Positions 1 to 11,599 of a stretch of DNA of 64,000 nt are shown one piece after another. How positions within the stretch are numbered: the first letter of the stretch is position 1; each line of letters starts with the position of its first letter. The DNA is taken from positions 5,847,086 to 5,911,085 of the forward strand of contig NW_017804242.1 of the NCBI RefSeq assembly GCF_001625305.1, written 5' to 3'. This stretch comes from Branchiostoma belcheri. Lineage: Eukaryota; Chordata; Leptocardii; Amphioxiformes; Branchiostomatidae. The notes beneath the pieces were generated by a model. It worked only from the letters and a program-made list of their open reading frames with translations. It searched no databases and was not told the DNA's origin. The position numbers and the translations under genes are program-made.

Positions 1-200
1 CTAAGGGCTAATTGCTTGTGAAAAGTAAAGTAAAAGAGAACATACAACTACTGTCTGCTTCGTTTGCTGTTGTGGAGTTTTACCTTGACTTCTTCTTTAA
101 AGGCAGTGGATAATGAATTGCATGTTCTGCATAATGAGTGGGTTTTGTGATTAGTAGAAACGTAGTCTTTTGGTGAACCCGTAATGTATTGTGTATTGTG
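1..200 (-). repeat. LINE 3'-end fragment (same family as 8990-9480 and 12670-13065)
   Basis: Read on the minus strand, this matches the end of the LINE copies at 9132-9461 and 12819-13061. The GGCTAATTGC word of their 3' UTR is at the window edge, and the sequence complementary to the end of their reverse-transcriptase ORF follows at about 80-175. The element is cut by the window start and its frame is broken. The LINE assignment rests on the better preserved copies. Confidence 0.5.
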
Positions 201-1490
201 TTTCAGCAGAAGGTCTCATTTCAGGTTGTATTCGCATATACATGTATATTAAGGATGACATCCCATCTATAGTTTTCCAATGTTGTGTCAGAAAATATGT
301 ATCGTCTGTAGTGGGCAAACTTCTGATGCAACATGACCAAACAACGAACGAAAACCATGAAAAAATCCAGGTTCAAAGCAAAACCTTTCCAGCTATCTCG
401 TTTCACTTCTGTGAGTCTGTACGTCAAAGTCTTAAGCATAATGATTGGGAATCAGAATTGCACACAAAGCCTAGTCTGATTGCAAATCTGTAACCTATAA
501 TTTTTCATTAGTGACAGTGATGTGAGATTTTTAATGAACTATCATTTTTGATTTTTGATTTTAATTATAGGTGTAATTTATATGAAAATTATATACTTGT
601 GTATAATCTTGCTTTAACTATTTATTGTTGTTGTTTTTTACGTCATATGTACAGGTATGTGTTGGGTGTGCACGCTATCAGCATACTTGCTGCCTAGTGC
701 ACACTTTGTATTGTCATGTCGCAATTTTGAATAAATAAATAAATATCATTTTTGAGTTTATGTGCACATGGCTTGCTACTAATGAGACAGTGTGTGAATA
801 TATGTTATATATATGTTTGAGTCAATGTTTGTTAGCTGAGAGCTGGATACACATGGCAACAATTTTTGCACCGAAAATTGAAATATTTTATTAAAAAATA
901 TTGCTCTTGTTAAAATATACATGATTGTACTTCCACTTTAAAATAAAATCTTACATTTTTGATGTTTATGGTAGGCACTAAAACAGCCCTCACGAGGCGC
1001 ACTCAGTTTGTGGTGCCACCACAAAACAAAAAGGTAAACAAACATGGCTGACAGCTGTGTTTCAAGCTTTTAAATTAAATACACTAGTAAAAATAAGGCA
1101 TCATATTTCGGTACCAATACTTCCTGATTAGCACAAATTTTCAAAGTAGTTAGTAAGGGTTGATTCAAGTTAATTTGTAAAGAAATGACCTGAAAATTGG
1201 CTTTTTGTGTCGTCCTAAATGTTACATAATGCAGCTTTAATGAACTCACGTACCACCCTTTCTTTTTCCTGTCCCCAGACTTTTGTGTTTCAGTCACAGG
1301 AGTGTGATTGAATTTCTGGGAGGCCCAACATGGATTACCTGCTGAAAACAAACTTTCATGTCATATTAGCAGGTGGGGTTTTGAGTGCTGCTCCAAGGAA
1401 AAATCAGGCTTTAGTGTCTGTCTATAGCGTCTTATAAGGATTGTGTTGTGCAGTGGAGGCCCCAAATTTGGAACAGAATACTAGTCCCTA
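200..1490. other. AT-rich intergenic sequence, no gene seen
   Basis: The small open frames here (for example 191-493) overlap antisense frames and lack recognisable domains or splice context. I see no convincing exon. A dispersed-repeat character is likely but was not proven from within the window. Confidence 0.4.
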
Positions 1491-1860
1491 GTTACCTTCA
1501 CCAAGAAGGGAAATATGTTTTCAGTAGCGTTTGTCCGTCTGTTTGTTTGTTTGTCTGTCTGTCTGTTTGTTTGTTTGTGAACAGCATAACTCAAGAAGCT
1601 TTATATGCATTGTCATGAAACTTGGTAGGTGGGTAGGTCTTGATGAGACCTAGAAATGATTAGATTTTGGGCCCCCTGGTGGCTTTCATTGTTACTGCGG
1701 CAGAACTTTGGCAGTTTTGATATCTCATGACCTGGACATGCTAGGGTCACGAATTTTGGATGGTAGATAGCTCTTGAGATAGGGAAGAAGTGACATGAGT
1801 TTGGGCTCCCTATATAGCTAGCAGCTTGTTAATGTTATCTCTGAAATTCCAAGAACAGTT
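1490..1860 (+). repeat. Dispersed repeat with internal TTTG/TCTG microsatellite
   Basis: Starts with a purine-rich AAGGGAAATATGTTTTCAG block, then a (TTTG/TCTG)n microsatellite at about 1531-1577. A conserved-looking body about 'cataactcaagaagctt', 'atgaaacttggtaggtgggt' and 'gatgagacctagaaatg' follows. I recognise this arrangement as a dispersed element of marine invertebrate genomes from general knowledge. No second copy was found in this window. Confidence 0.45.
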
Positions 1861-1991
1861 CAAGAACAATTTTTTGAAAGAATTTGATGCCTTTTAAATT
1901 GTGCATCATACTGCAATTATAAAATCTAGGGCCACAGCACAAGTCAAATTTCAGTTACCAAGCGATTGCCTCTAGTAGAAAGGTGCTCTAA

Positions 1992-2358
1992 GGCCACACC
2001 AATTTAATTTCTTGGTTAACGGATTCGCCGCTTCATTTTTTTCTGATTTGCAAATAAAAATAAAAATTTAGAATCAACTGCAAAATGCTTATATTTTGCC
2101 CTGAACAGTTTAAAACAGTCCTTTTCATCCTAGTTGTTACAGTTTTTCCATCTTTCAATACAATGGTATCATTAAAAGTTCAAAATTCATTGTTTGAATT
2201 TTGAACCAGCCTGGTGTGTTGACTTCATGGCTCCTATCGTACCATTTTGGGCCATAATAGGATGCCTAGGCCTGTTTTTATTTTTATTTTTTTTCACCCG
2301 CCCGCTCCATTATTTTTCTAGAAAAATCCGTTAACCAAGAAATTAAATTGGTGTGGCC
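1992..2358 (+). mobile_element. Group A Harbinger/Tourist-like MITE, copy 1
   Basis: A 367-bp non-autonomous DNA element. The termini are inverted: GGCCACACCAATTTAATTT on the left and its complement on the right. It is flanked by TAA at 1989-1991 and 2359-2361. The asymmetric interior (a 'gttgacttcatggctcctat' block near 2220) defines orientation and is shared with at least eight other copies here. Terminal GGCC and a 3-bp TWA target duplication fit the PIF/Harbinger superfamily; no transposase is present. Confidence 0.8.
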
Positions 2359-2539
2359 TAATGGAGATACATGACTTTCTTTGTGTACTTTGTGAACTGT
2401 ACACACTTTGAAACATTGAGACATTAGATTTATATCTCTTGACAAGTAAATTGTGACTAGCCATTAGCTACTTAATTATTCATGAGTTAAGGACAAAGGT
2501 CAACATTTCTGAATGTGTGAGCCAGAGTTCAAACTTTCA

Positions 2540-2902
2540 AAGCAACTCGATTAGTTGTCTTTTTTGGCGACGCCCTTTGGGGGCGGAGGCATTTGTGTAA
2601 GTACTACGATCGCTTTGAAAGAATTTCAAAAATTGCACGAATGCATTCCCTGGGGAATTGGTTTTGAGGAAACCTTCGGCCATGTGGTTTTTGGATCAAG
2701 CATGCAGGTAACTTACACCAGTGCCCACGTGCCACCCATCCACCTGCCTGGCATGATTAATTACTGGACATTTGTCTTCTCCCCACACCATGGACAGAGA
2801 GCACAGCTGTCTTTGGCCAAAGACCATATCAGATCACAGAGAGAAAAGAAATTGTCCGTCCTTTTGGATCCCACAAAAGGTAAAAAAAAGTCAAAGGAGT
2901 AA
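2540..2902 (+). repeat. Dispersed repeat P, with an accidental 115-codon open frame
   Basis: The block TTTTTTGGCGACGCC followed by gggggcggagg recurs in diverged form at about 16225-16350 and about 53763-53800. The open frame 2555-2902 (115 codons) begins inside this repeat. It has no recognisable domain, and its match at 16.2 kb is not open, so I treat it as fortuitous rather than a gene. Confidence 0.4.
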
Positions 2903-3235
2903 CAACTTCAGACCAGACATAAAATCCAGTCTCTGGTGGAGGATAGAGTGAAGTGAAATGGAGGATGGCTTGGTTCTAGCGGGAACTCGACCAAAGTAAA
3001 GTAAGTAAGTATGTCATCATAAAATCTATATTGCTGGGGAAGAACGGCTGATTCCTCCTATACGTGTATTTGGTATATTGCCCCACACCTCCTCCACCCA
3101 TCCTGTAAATTTCACTACGTGCATGTCTTTATAAGATAGGGAAATATGTTTTTCTGATAATTGTAATGTAGATTGCTAGCTCCACCATATGAAATAATAT
3201 ATATCATTCAGTCGTCGCCTTGGCAATAATTTTTA

Positions 3236-3765
3236 TTGCCTCAGCCTTGTTGTTGTTGGTCAGTAAAAAATAGGGGTAAAATACTAACTTAAAGATGTAA
3301 CTACATTGTAAAAGAGACAGAGGAATATTATGTAACTGTTTGAGGTTGCTCAGTAAAAAAGGAAAAATACTTAGAAGAGACCCAGGAATTATATTACAGT
3401 CTTGTTTTTTTTGTGGTTGGTCAGTAAAAAAGAAAGGGTGACATACTTAGAAGTGACACAGAAATATATTACATTACTGTAACAGTCTTCTTTTTTTAGG
3501 TTGGTCAGTAAAAAAGACGTGACATACTTATATGTAGAAGAAACACAGAAATGTTACATTACTGTAATTAACAGTCTTCTTTTTTGAGATTCAGTGAAAG
3601 ATATACTTACAGAAGATGTAGAAGAGACACACTCAGGAATATAACGTAAGGTCTTCTTTTTTTAGGTTGGTCAGTAAAAGATAAGGGGTGAAAGACTTAG
3701 AAGCGACACAGAAACATATTACATTACAGTCTTGTTTGAGGCTAGTCAGGAAAATTACACAATAC
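3236..3765 (+). repeat. Degenerate tandem repeat, about 7 units of 75-90 bp
   Basis: GGTTGGTCAGTAAAAAA or close variants recur at about 3253, 3344, 3416, 3500, 3590, 3665 and 3740. Each is followed by 'gacatacttagaag', 'gacacagaaatatattacat' and a T-rich 'cagtcttctttttt' segment. Units differ by indels, so the array is old or evolves by slippage. No coding potential is seen. Confidence 0.7.
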
Positions 3766-3810
3766 AAAATACACTGTAGATCAAGCAACACTTACTGAAT
3801 AAATTCGCTG

Positions 3811-3860
3811 AGGAGTCAGACGTTTCTGATTGCATCAAGTATATCTTTCATCAGTGACTA
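3811..3860 (-). repeat. Hammerhead-like hairpin motif (repeat H), minus strand
   Basis: On the minus strand, AGTCA is followed by CTGATGA, a short hairpin, GAAACGTC and TGACT. The flanking AGTCA/TGACT arms pair perfectly. The layout matches the hammerhead core order CUGANGA - stem II - GAA - C17. However, the residues next to CUGANGA do not form the usual first stem II pair, and stem III would be a single pair. A related copy is at 48151-48195. Activity is not claimed. Confidence 0.4.
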
Positions 3861-4206
3861 AGAAAAGTGAACCCTGTCTGACTAGAGCATTGGTCCACTT
3901 GCCTGATTTATAGTGTATTTCATCATGTACTTGGAAGCCTATTCGTCTTTGACAGAAAGAGGCATACAACTTACAAGCTGAAGGTTTGGGGAGAGTTTCT
4001 AAGGGAAAACCATAATGGTTTTGGGTGAGGGAAGAAGCCTACACACGGTATGACTGGTTTATTCTTGCAAAGACATATATATATACATAATACAGCAATT
4101 GAAAGTTTTTTTTAGCCTAGAGGCTGAATTAAGCAACTTTTACAATTGCTAGTGTACACACAAATAAAACTGTATTGCTCAACATATACTAGTACATAAC
4201 ATTGCT

Positions 4207-4697
4207 TATGCACTATACCCAGTACATGGACCAGTGCAGGTTAGGTGCAGGTAGACATCAGAAATACCTGCACAGCTACAATTTTACCTGCACTAACCTG
4301 CATATACCCAGTACATGGACCAGTGCAGGTTAGGTGCAGGTAGACGTCAGAAATACCTGCAAAGCTCCAATTTTACCTCCACTAACCTGCATAGACCCAG
4401 TACATGGACCAGTGGAGGTTAGGTGCAGGTAGACGTCAGAAATATCTGCACAGCTCCAATTTTACCTGCACTAACCTGCATATACCCAGTACATGGACCA
4501 GTGCAGGTTAGGTGCAGGTAGACATCAGAAATACCTGCACACGTACAGCTCCAATTTTACCTGCACTAACCTGCATATACCCTGTACATGGACCAGTGCA
4601 GGTTAGGTGCAGGTAGACATCAGAAATACATTTGTACCCGCACAGCTCCAATTTTACCTTTACTAACCATATACAGGTGGTATTTCGAGCCCTGAGA
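4207..4697 (-). repeat. 89-bp minisatellite array with hAT-like terminus
   Basis: Units beginning ACCCAGTACATGGACC start at 4217, 4306, 4395, 4484 and 4579; the spacing is 89 bp, with one unit extended by 6 bp. Each unit holds the near-inverted words TGCAGGTTAGGTGCAGGT and ACCTGCACTAACCTGCA. The right edge (about 4677-4693) reads into TTTCGAGCCCTG, the complement of a CAGGGCTCGAAA terminus. The same units occur in the opposite orientation at 27.2 and 29.2 kb, so this is an element with an internal tandem array rather than a simple satellite. Confidence 0.8.
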
Positions 4698-5151
4698 AGG
4701 ATGGGTGTTAGGACGTTGTCCTTACTTCAGGTTATATACATGTATTCATAACACGTATACGAGACAGACTGTCTTTAATAGCCCAGGTTTCTTAAAGAAA
4801 CTTCAGCGAGACCCATAGTAAAAGGGATCAGGCTCCCACTTTCTTACACCCACTTCAAGTCATCAGCAAGGTTATTGCCTCTTTGAAGTCATCAAAGTTG
4901 ACATTTTGTCTTCAGGCTAACATCTGGGAAGATCTTAAGTCACCTTGGCCTTTTGAACTCCCGTCTACACTTGTTGGAAGGACTGTGTGTGTGTGAGAAA
5001 GTCACCATCTGGCTTCTGTTATACTACATGTACAAAGTGCATTACATAATGGTTATATCCATCAAAACCATTGCTTGCAATTGAAAATGGCAAAGTTGCC
5101 AAATGCCCTAGCCTCAAAGCAGACTTTCTAGCGGCCAGTGTTTGTCTCTTA

Positions 5152-5524
5152 GGCCACACCAATTTGATTTGTTGGTTCTCAGAGTTTTTAAGAAAAAATA
5201 TGAAGTGACAGAGCGAAAAAAGTAGAAACGGACCTACATTTTGTAGGTATCTTATGATAGCCCCAAATGCTATGGTAGGAGCCAGGAAGTCCACATACCA
5301 GGCTGTTTTTTTACTTCAAACAATGCATATAAATTTCAAACTTTTACTCAAATACACTGCATTCATATAGATGTAAATAACTCTGGGGGGGGGGATGGCC
5401 TTCCTTCAACTGTTGGGGCCAAAATATGAGCATTTTGGATTCAGAGGCTGAATTTTTTTGCAAATCTATCAGAAAAAGATGAAGCGGGTGAATCCGTGAA
5501 CTGACAAATTAAATTGGTGTGGCC
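5152..5524 (-). mobile_element. Group A Harbinger/Tourist-like MITE, copy 2
   Basis: Inverted GGCCACACCAATTT termini are flanked by TTA at 5149-5151 and 5525-5527. The interior matches the other group A copies in reverse orientation. The copy has drifted but keeps both ends. Confidence 0.75.
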
Positions 5525-5646
5525 TTATGAGTGTGGGTAGACCATAGCAGTTTATTTCAGGGTGGTGGGGGATTATAGCTTACAACCTGATACAACCTCT
5601 CCCCCAAAGAGAAAACAGCACACTTGTAGAAATCATAGAAACAAAT

Positions 5647-5887
5647 CAGGGGTGCCAGAGTATACAGTGCAATTTTACGGAATGCAGTGCAATTTTACAG
5701 AATACAGTGCAATTGTATTAGTATATATACAGTGCAGTTTTACTAATAGTAAAATTACTAATTTACTAATACTAGTAATAGTAAAATTGCATTGTATTCC
5801 GTAAAATTGCACTGTAATTGCACTGTATTCCGTAATATTGCACAGACTGTATTCCGTAAAATTGCACTGTATACTCTTGCACCTCTG
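5647..5887. mobile_element. 241-bp palindromic MITE built of a short repeated word
   Basis: Nearly the whole element is an inverted repeat centred at about 5765. The ends are CAGGGGTGCC and, inverted, CAGAGGTGCA, followed on both arms by AGAGTATACAGTGCAATTT. The word TGCAATTTTACGGAAT is repeated several times within each arm. A direct CAAAT flanks it at 5642-5646 and 5888-5892. The CAG termini suggest a hAT-type element, although a 5-bp duplication is shorter than the usual 8. Confidence 0.75.
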
Positions 5888-7350
5888 CAAATGCTGGCCA
5901 CAAAAACGTCTGTGCGGGAGGCGATAGCCAATGATGAGTTGCTTGCTTCAGTTTGAATCCAGGATATTCTGCTTGAAATGTCAAAAGCATCGTTTGGTAA
6001 AGTACACGCGCCTGAGGGGGAGGTTTCTAAGGACATTTATGGTATGAAGGGCAAGGTCAGAAACACATACATACCACAGATGGCCTGGGCATCAATCTCT
6101 GCATACCATGAATAGGGCCGTACCAAAGTGTGACTTACTAGAGCAAAGTGCACATGATTCAAATGGACAGTAAATGGAATGAAGACACTTGGACTTCTTT
6201 GAAGTTTGCGGCTCTTCATGGCAACGACAATTTATTGCTTTGGTTTTCGGATTTTTAAGGGGAAATTATAGAAAGCAGACACCGTAAGAGCAGCTAGAGG
6301 GTTACAGTGAATACAGACAAAATGAAGAAATGAAAATAAATGAAATGAAAATGAAGAGATGAAAATAATTGAACCTGGTACGTATACACAGGCCTTATGT
6401 TTACCGAATTAAAACATATTGTTTTTGCTCAGTTTCTTCATCTTCCTTTTATGACCAATGACCTGAACCAGATGTCTGTCACCATCGTAACTAGTGTTGG
6501 GTTACATCATGTTGCAATTTTATAGCAGGAGGGATTTAGACTCTTTTCACCATATATGTTAATGTGTTTGAGTAGAAATTAACAGAGCAGACCAAATGCG
6601 AAGGTAAACATTATGCATTTGCTAAAAATGCAAATGTTACCTGTCTAGTTATGTTTTTTTTTTAAATCCGAGAACTAGCACATTTTGTGAGTTACAGCTG
6701 CAAACATACTGACACAACACAAAAACTGATTACAATACTCTGTGAGAGTCACTGACCCCCTTAACAATATAAAAGGTAGTGTCAAGACAGACATATCTTA
6801 CAGGCATTACATTTACAAAGACATAACCTTTGTTACCCAAAGTAAAAAGTAGTATACCTCTTGTTAGATGAGAAATGAGTCGAGAAATTGGACAGGCATG
6901 AAAAGAACGTCGACACTAAATAGGCATATCACATGGCAGGGTTACATGTATATGTGTGCCTTCTAGCATCTCTCAGTGTCGAAGTTTTTGGAAATAGCTC
7001 TTATAACAATATATATAGGTTTACGACGTGATAAAATCACGTCCTCTGAGTGAAATATGCCAGTTCCTTTCGCTGTGGGTGGTACAGTAACTGTAAAGCC
7101 AACCGTGCATTGCCTGATGGCAGCTTGATTTTATTCCTCAAACGTAGTTCACACTAATTAGGGGCTTGTTGAATCAGACTGGGGAAGGGTTGGCAAATTG
7201 GATTTAGATTGGGGTAAACGTATGAGACAATTTGGATCAGGGAAGCCATTTTCTTCTCAAACTGCATTGACAGTTTAGAAAAAAATAATAATCTTAGCAG
7301 ACTTCTTGGTGAATTATTTTTGAGGAGGAGCACTGATACATGATTTTGTT
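5888..7350. other. Intergenic sequence, no gene or clear repeat recognised
   Basis: The open frames 5758-6036 and 6037-6219 (minus) are short, overlap other frames and show no domain. I see no splice-bounded exon and no duplicated partner of this stretch elsewhere in the window. Confidence 0.35.
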
Positions 7351-7362
7351 TACGTTGGCTAA

Positions 7363-7783
7363 GGCCACAGCAAGTAAATTTTATGGATGACATCCTCCGC
7401 AGACTCCAAACCTAATGCGTGCGGGCGAAAAAAACCAAGGCGGGCCGAAAAAAAACAAGGTTCCTACATTTTAAAATTTTGACTCGATCATTGTACAAAT
7501 GGTTTTTATTCAGTGGGAACATCACATATACACAGCCAGCATCACATATCACTGCATCAAAGTAAAAAACAAACCATTTAATCAGAGCCTTTTCTTGTCT
7601 CCTCTCTTCATAGTTATCTGCCATCCACCTTCCGGCGTGGCAACAGACATCTTTGCCCATTTTCGGCATGTTGACCACTTTCAGAACTCAGAAGGCAACA
7701 AAATTTCTTGTTTTTTTTTTCCAAAATCAGGCGAAAGTTAATGCGCGCGCTGATGTCATCCATAAAAATTACTTGCTGTGGCC
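7363..7783 (+). mobile_element. Group B Harbinger/Tourist-like MITE, copy 1 (full length)
   Basis: A 421-bp element with inverted termini GGCCACAGCAAGTAAATTTT and TAA flanks at 7360-7362 and 7784-7786. Subterminal blocks ATGGATGACATC (left) and GATGTCATCCAT (right) extend the inverted repeat. The interior is shared with copies at 17.4, 22.5, 26.0, 34.0, 39.0, 49.6 and 63.1 kb. Open frames inside (7499-7741, 7412-7678) recur as relics in the copies and are not genes. Confidence 0.8.
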
Positions 7784-7874
7784 TAAGGTTCTCTAATGCG
7801 GCAGAGGGATTTGTGCTGTGGAAGGCATTAAGATGTCTCTCTAACTAGTGCTGATGGTACATCTCTCTCCACCA

Positions 7875-8745
7875 ATACAGTGCCCAAGGCAACCACCCAG
7901 GGGACCAAAGAAAAGTGGTCACCTTAGACAGGTTGTCTCCTTGAAGAGGGTTACCTCGCAACAGGACTGAGACATACAATGTAAATGGTTTCCAAGTCGA
8001 GATGTATTAATGTCAAACGCATTTTCAGTTCTGTGGTGACTGCATGTGGGGAGGGTGGCACATGGCATAATTTACGTTGAACAAAAAACATAGTCCAGCA
8101 GTTGAGGCAAACTGGCTGGTTTCTCCATGATTTCTCATAGTTAGGCCACACCAATTTAATTTGTTGGTTCTCGGATTTGCCTCTTCGTTTTTTTCTGATT
8201 TGCAAAAAAAAAAAAAAATTGATTCTGGTCCTGAATCAACTGAAAAATGCTCATATTTTGCCCCCCAACAGTTGAGGAAAGTCCTTTTCTTCCTAGTTGT
8301 TACAGTTTTCCCATCTATCATTGCAGTGGTTTGATTAAAAGTTCAAAATTCAATGTTTAAATTTTAACCCAGCCTTTTGTGTTGACTTCATGGCTCATTT
8401 TGTAGCATTTAAGCCTATAATATGATGCCTACACCTGTTTTTATTTTTATTTTTTTCGCCCTGTCGCTTCATATTTTTTTCTGAAAAAATCCGAGAACCA
8501 ACAAATTAAATTGGTGTGGCCTTATCAGCAAAAATCAACATAATGGAAAATGGGCAGGTATTGGGCTTTGAGCAGACCCAACTCAGGGTGGTCGCGGTCG
8601 CGTTGGCCAGGTGGTCACCTTGGACAGATACCTTAATGCTTGTGTCAATGGGGAAAATTTTTGGGACCGAGAAAAAGCGGTCACCATGGCCAGTTGGCCA
8701 GCTTGAAGAAGTAGTCACCTTTGCAGGTTTGACTGTATATCTGTC
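7875..8745 (-). mobile_element. Repeat J (CAGTCAAACCTG-type element) split by a group A MITE
   Basis: The halves 7875-8140 and 8525-8745 together match the reverse of the repeat at 14762-15018 (blocks about 'ggtcaccttggacag', 'gggaaaatttttgggacc'). The right end reads GCAGGTTTGACTGTA, the complement of TACAGTCAAACCTG. The group A MITE at 8144-8521 lies between them, so J is older than that insertion. Confidence 0.65.
8144..8521 (+). mobile_element. Group A MITE, copy 3, nested in repeat J
   Basis: Inverted GGCCACACCAATTTAATTT termini with TTA at 8141-8143 and 8522-8524. The interior runs in the same orientation as copy 1. Confidence 0.8.
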
Positions 8746-8989
8746 CCTTGAACAACGCCATCCCCTTCGAAAATAAACCACCGTTCTAGCCGCATCTAGA
8801 AACAAACACGCCAGTAGAAACTAAACCTTCCCAAATTGGATTTGGTTCGCTCATACTCATAAAAATCTAGCAGTTTTAGCTTGGATTTCACCAAAATTTC
8901 AATCCAGTTTGAGAAATTTTAACCCAACGAAACAAATCCCAACTGAACAAGGTCAAAGTTACAGCTTGTACGTACATGTACAGCACAAT

Positions 8990-9480
8990 GTATAAGAGAA
9001 AGTTTATTGCAAATACTTGCCCGAGGGCTAATTGCAGTTACAAACAACATAGAAAGAAAATACAGTGGTATGTGAGACTATATCTACTTCTAACATTATA
9101 CTATATTCTACAACATGACATGACACTAGTTTTACTGGGTTTGACTTCTTCTTTTTAGGCAATGGAAGACGAATTTACCCACTTCTTCTATAATATGTGG
9201 GTTCTTTGATTTTAGTAGTAAAATTGTTTTTTTGTGGTAGGGAATGGTGGGGAAGTAGGGGAGCATTTTGGACACGGTGGTAAATAATTGATTTCTGATG
9301 TCGTCATAAAATAGACAGTTAGAGATGAAATGAATTTCGTCTTCCACTGCATTTGAGGAGCAATATTTACAAATTCTCTCCGACACAGGTAGTTTCATAT
9401 ATCGCCCTTTTTCGATTATAAGTACATGTATGTCAATGTCTGGTAAGTTACATAATTCCACCTGGCCACATATATCTGCC
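8990..9480 (-). mobile_element. LINE 3' end (reverse-transcriptase C terminus plus 3' UTR)
   Basis: The minus-strand frame 9461-9132 (109 codons) contains a cysteine/histidine signature, ICKYC then VEDEIHFISNC, typical of the C-terminal zinc-knuckle-like end of CR1/L2/Jockey-type LINE polyproteins. Downstream on the same strand a 3' UTR contains GCAATTAGCCCTCGGGCAAG and then AATAAA. A diverged sister is at 12670-13065 and a fragment at 1-200. It is 5'-truncated and non-functional. Confidence 0.65.
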
Positions 9481-9882
9481 AGCTTTAAAGAATGGGTTTA
9501 CTAAAGAGATGTTCAAGTTCAATGCAATGTCCCACAGTACGTGTAAAATACGCCCCTGCACATCTAAACTGTGCATGTGGGAATGCCGTACTAGAGATAT
9601 GGTATATCTCTCAAATGTCAACATTATAAACTGTTTTTTAAAGTGGTGGATACATGTAACTTGGCGAATAAAAGTTAATGGAGGTTACAACCATACTGAT
9701 GCTTTAGGCTTGCCAGAAATCTTTAACATACATCATAGTCGTACACAACATACACTCCGTCAGTCTTTTTCCAGTTTCTCCAAGACAGTACATGTAGGGC
9801 CGTTTTTCTTTGACACTTCAGTCTCAGACTAAGTCTCTGCACCTTTGTAGTTAGTTGTTTGTGGATTCTGATGTGGCTTAGG

Positions 9883-10180
9883 ACCACACCAATTCAATTT
9901 CTTGCTTTTCCGATATACATTGTATTTAGGGAAATATGATAACAAAAACAAGTCCTATACGTGTGTAGGCATCCCCAAATTCTACGATAAGAGCCATGAA
10001 GTCAACACGCCAGACTGGTTTATAATTCAAACAATGATTAAAATGAATGAATTTTTAAACTTTTAATCAAACTACTGCATTGCCAGATGGAAAAACTGTG
10101 ACAACTAGGAAGACAGGGACTTTCTTCAACTGTTGGGGCCAAAAGATGAGCATTTTGGAGTTAATTCAGAGTTTTATTAC
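9883..10180 (-). mobile_element. Group A MITE, truncated copy
   Basis: Begins with a degenerate GGACCACACCAATTCAATTT terminus and continues through the group A interior in reverse. It stops near 10180 before the second terminus. No target duplication is recoverable. Confidence 0.6.
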
Positions 10181-10229
10181 TCCGTGAAGGAGGTCAGGAC
10201 CTCCGGACGGAGTGTTGTGATCGGCTGAT

Positions 10230-10710
10230 TTTTCATGTTCGCAGTCAAAACACTGGGTTCTCTTTGTGTAATCGGCACGCAATTTTATACGCCGTCTGCG
10301 GGCATGCCCGTGTTGATGCACGAATGTGTATTTTTGCCGTTGCTGCTTTCGCGGTCAATGTAATATTGCAGACGCACCCCTACAATTACGAGGCGAATTG
10401 GAATGGTCCAGAAAAACGCGTTGTTTGGAATAGCAGTGGGGGGGTGGAACTTCATGCAGATACAGGGTGGTTTTGATAAGTGGTTCCAGATGTTTTTGCC
10501 CATGCTTAAGAGATGCCAAGTTTTTTGGAAGATGTTCGCAGCCAAAACGCATTCTTCCGTACATCGCATTTCTGTGTAATTTCGCATGTGGTGTGGCATT
10601 ATGTCCGGGATGATGCACGTCTTTTCATTTTTACCGTCGCTGTTTTGATATTGAAGTAAATGCATATTTTAGAAACATCCCTACTTTTACAATCCTGTGG
10701 AATAGGCCGT
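10230..10710. repeat. Two diverged direct copies, period about 297 bp
   Basis: GTTCGCAGTCAAAACAC at 10237 recurs as GTTCGCAGCCAAAACGC at 10534. The similarity extends through 'gatgcacg', 'ttgccgt(t/c)gctg' and 'cccctac..ttac' for about 180 bp. Open frames across it (10264-10476, 10285-10665 minus) are not conserved between the copies, so they are unlikely to be coding. Confidence 0.65.
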
Positions 10711-11139
10711 AGGTTTAGGCAGTTGTCTGGTAGCAGAGGTACTCTAAGCAGATATCCTGGTTATCTGGCCGGCGGTAGTAACACTCGCGGTGCTTACCGC
10801 AACTGTTGCTGGAATTTGGCCTGTTCCAGGCGCGCTTAATTAGGTACAGGCACGGTAAGACGGTGGGACTGTCTTTGTTACTAGACACGACCATGATAGT
10901 CCGATCTTTATGTGAATGCAATGATTGTGTGTGTGTAATTAAAATGAACTTCGAACTTGAAGCACAGTATCTTTACATGCCCTGGGAGCAGTAATGGATT
11001 TAGCTCTTTTTATGTTTTATGCTTGTGACGCGCCCTCATTGTATTAACTGTTGCCTAATTATAATGTCTGCACAGTAGGTCTGGCGTTGACGCTTGGGAT
11101 TGTTTTTGTTGAAATATATAAAACTTCACGGAGGATTGT

Positions 11140-11225
11140 CGCCTGTGGCTTCTTGTTTCTTATTTTTTTTGCAAATCAGAAAAAAATGAAGCGAGTGAAT
11201 TCGAGAACCAATTGTTTGGCCAAGA
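11140..11225 (-). repeat. Group A MITE terminal fragment
   Basis: A short piece with the group A interior/terminus words (gcaaatcagaaaaaaatgaag, gagaaccaa) ends at TTGGCC. It is only the terminal part, and both flanks are unrelated. Confidence 0.4.
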
Positions 11226-11599
11226 AACAAATACCAGCATGTCATATACAAATGCTCTCGAAAAACAGAACCAGATACTTGAGTTGTAGGGTTGCCAAGG
11301 GGTCTGGTCCGTTTCCAAGTGATACTCGAGTACATAATTTATGGGTTTGTTGGCCCTGGCCTGTGCATGCATGTGTGACGAAAAAATGTGTTTCCCTGTC
11401 ACTGAATTTGATGTGTTTGTGGCCTTCTAGGTTTTCGTTTGACAGGTAAGGACATGTATAATGTTTCAAAAGGATATTTTAAGCAATCGAAAAAGTACTT
11501 TATATCGTGAAACCTTCATGGTGGTTTTGTTGATATCATATTTGTCATATATCAGTTATCATCAATATTAGCATATATCCCTCTTGCACATGTACAAAT

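Noticed and set aside
2555..2902. 115-codon frame starting with an ATG
   Set aside because: Begins inside a dispersed repeat whose other copies are not open; no recognised domain.
4207..4697. CRISPR-like array
   Set aside because: Units are contiguous 89-bp repeats without unique spacers, in a eukaryotic genome, and are part of a transposable element.
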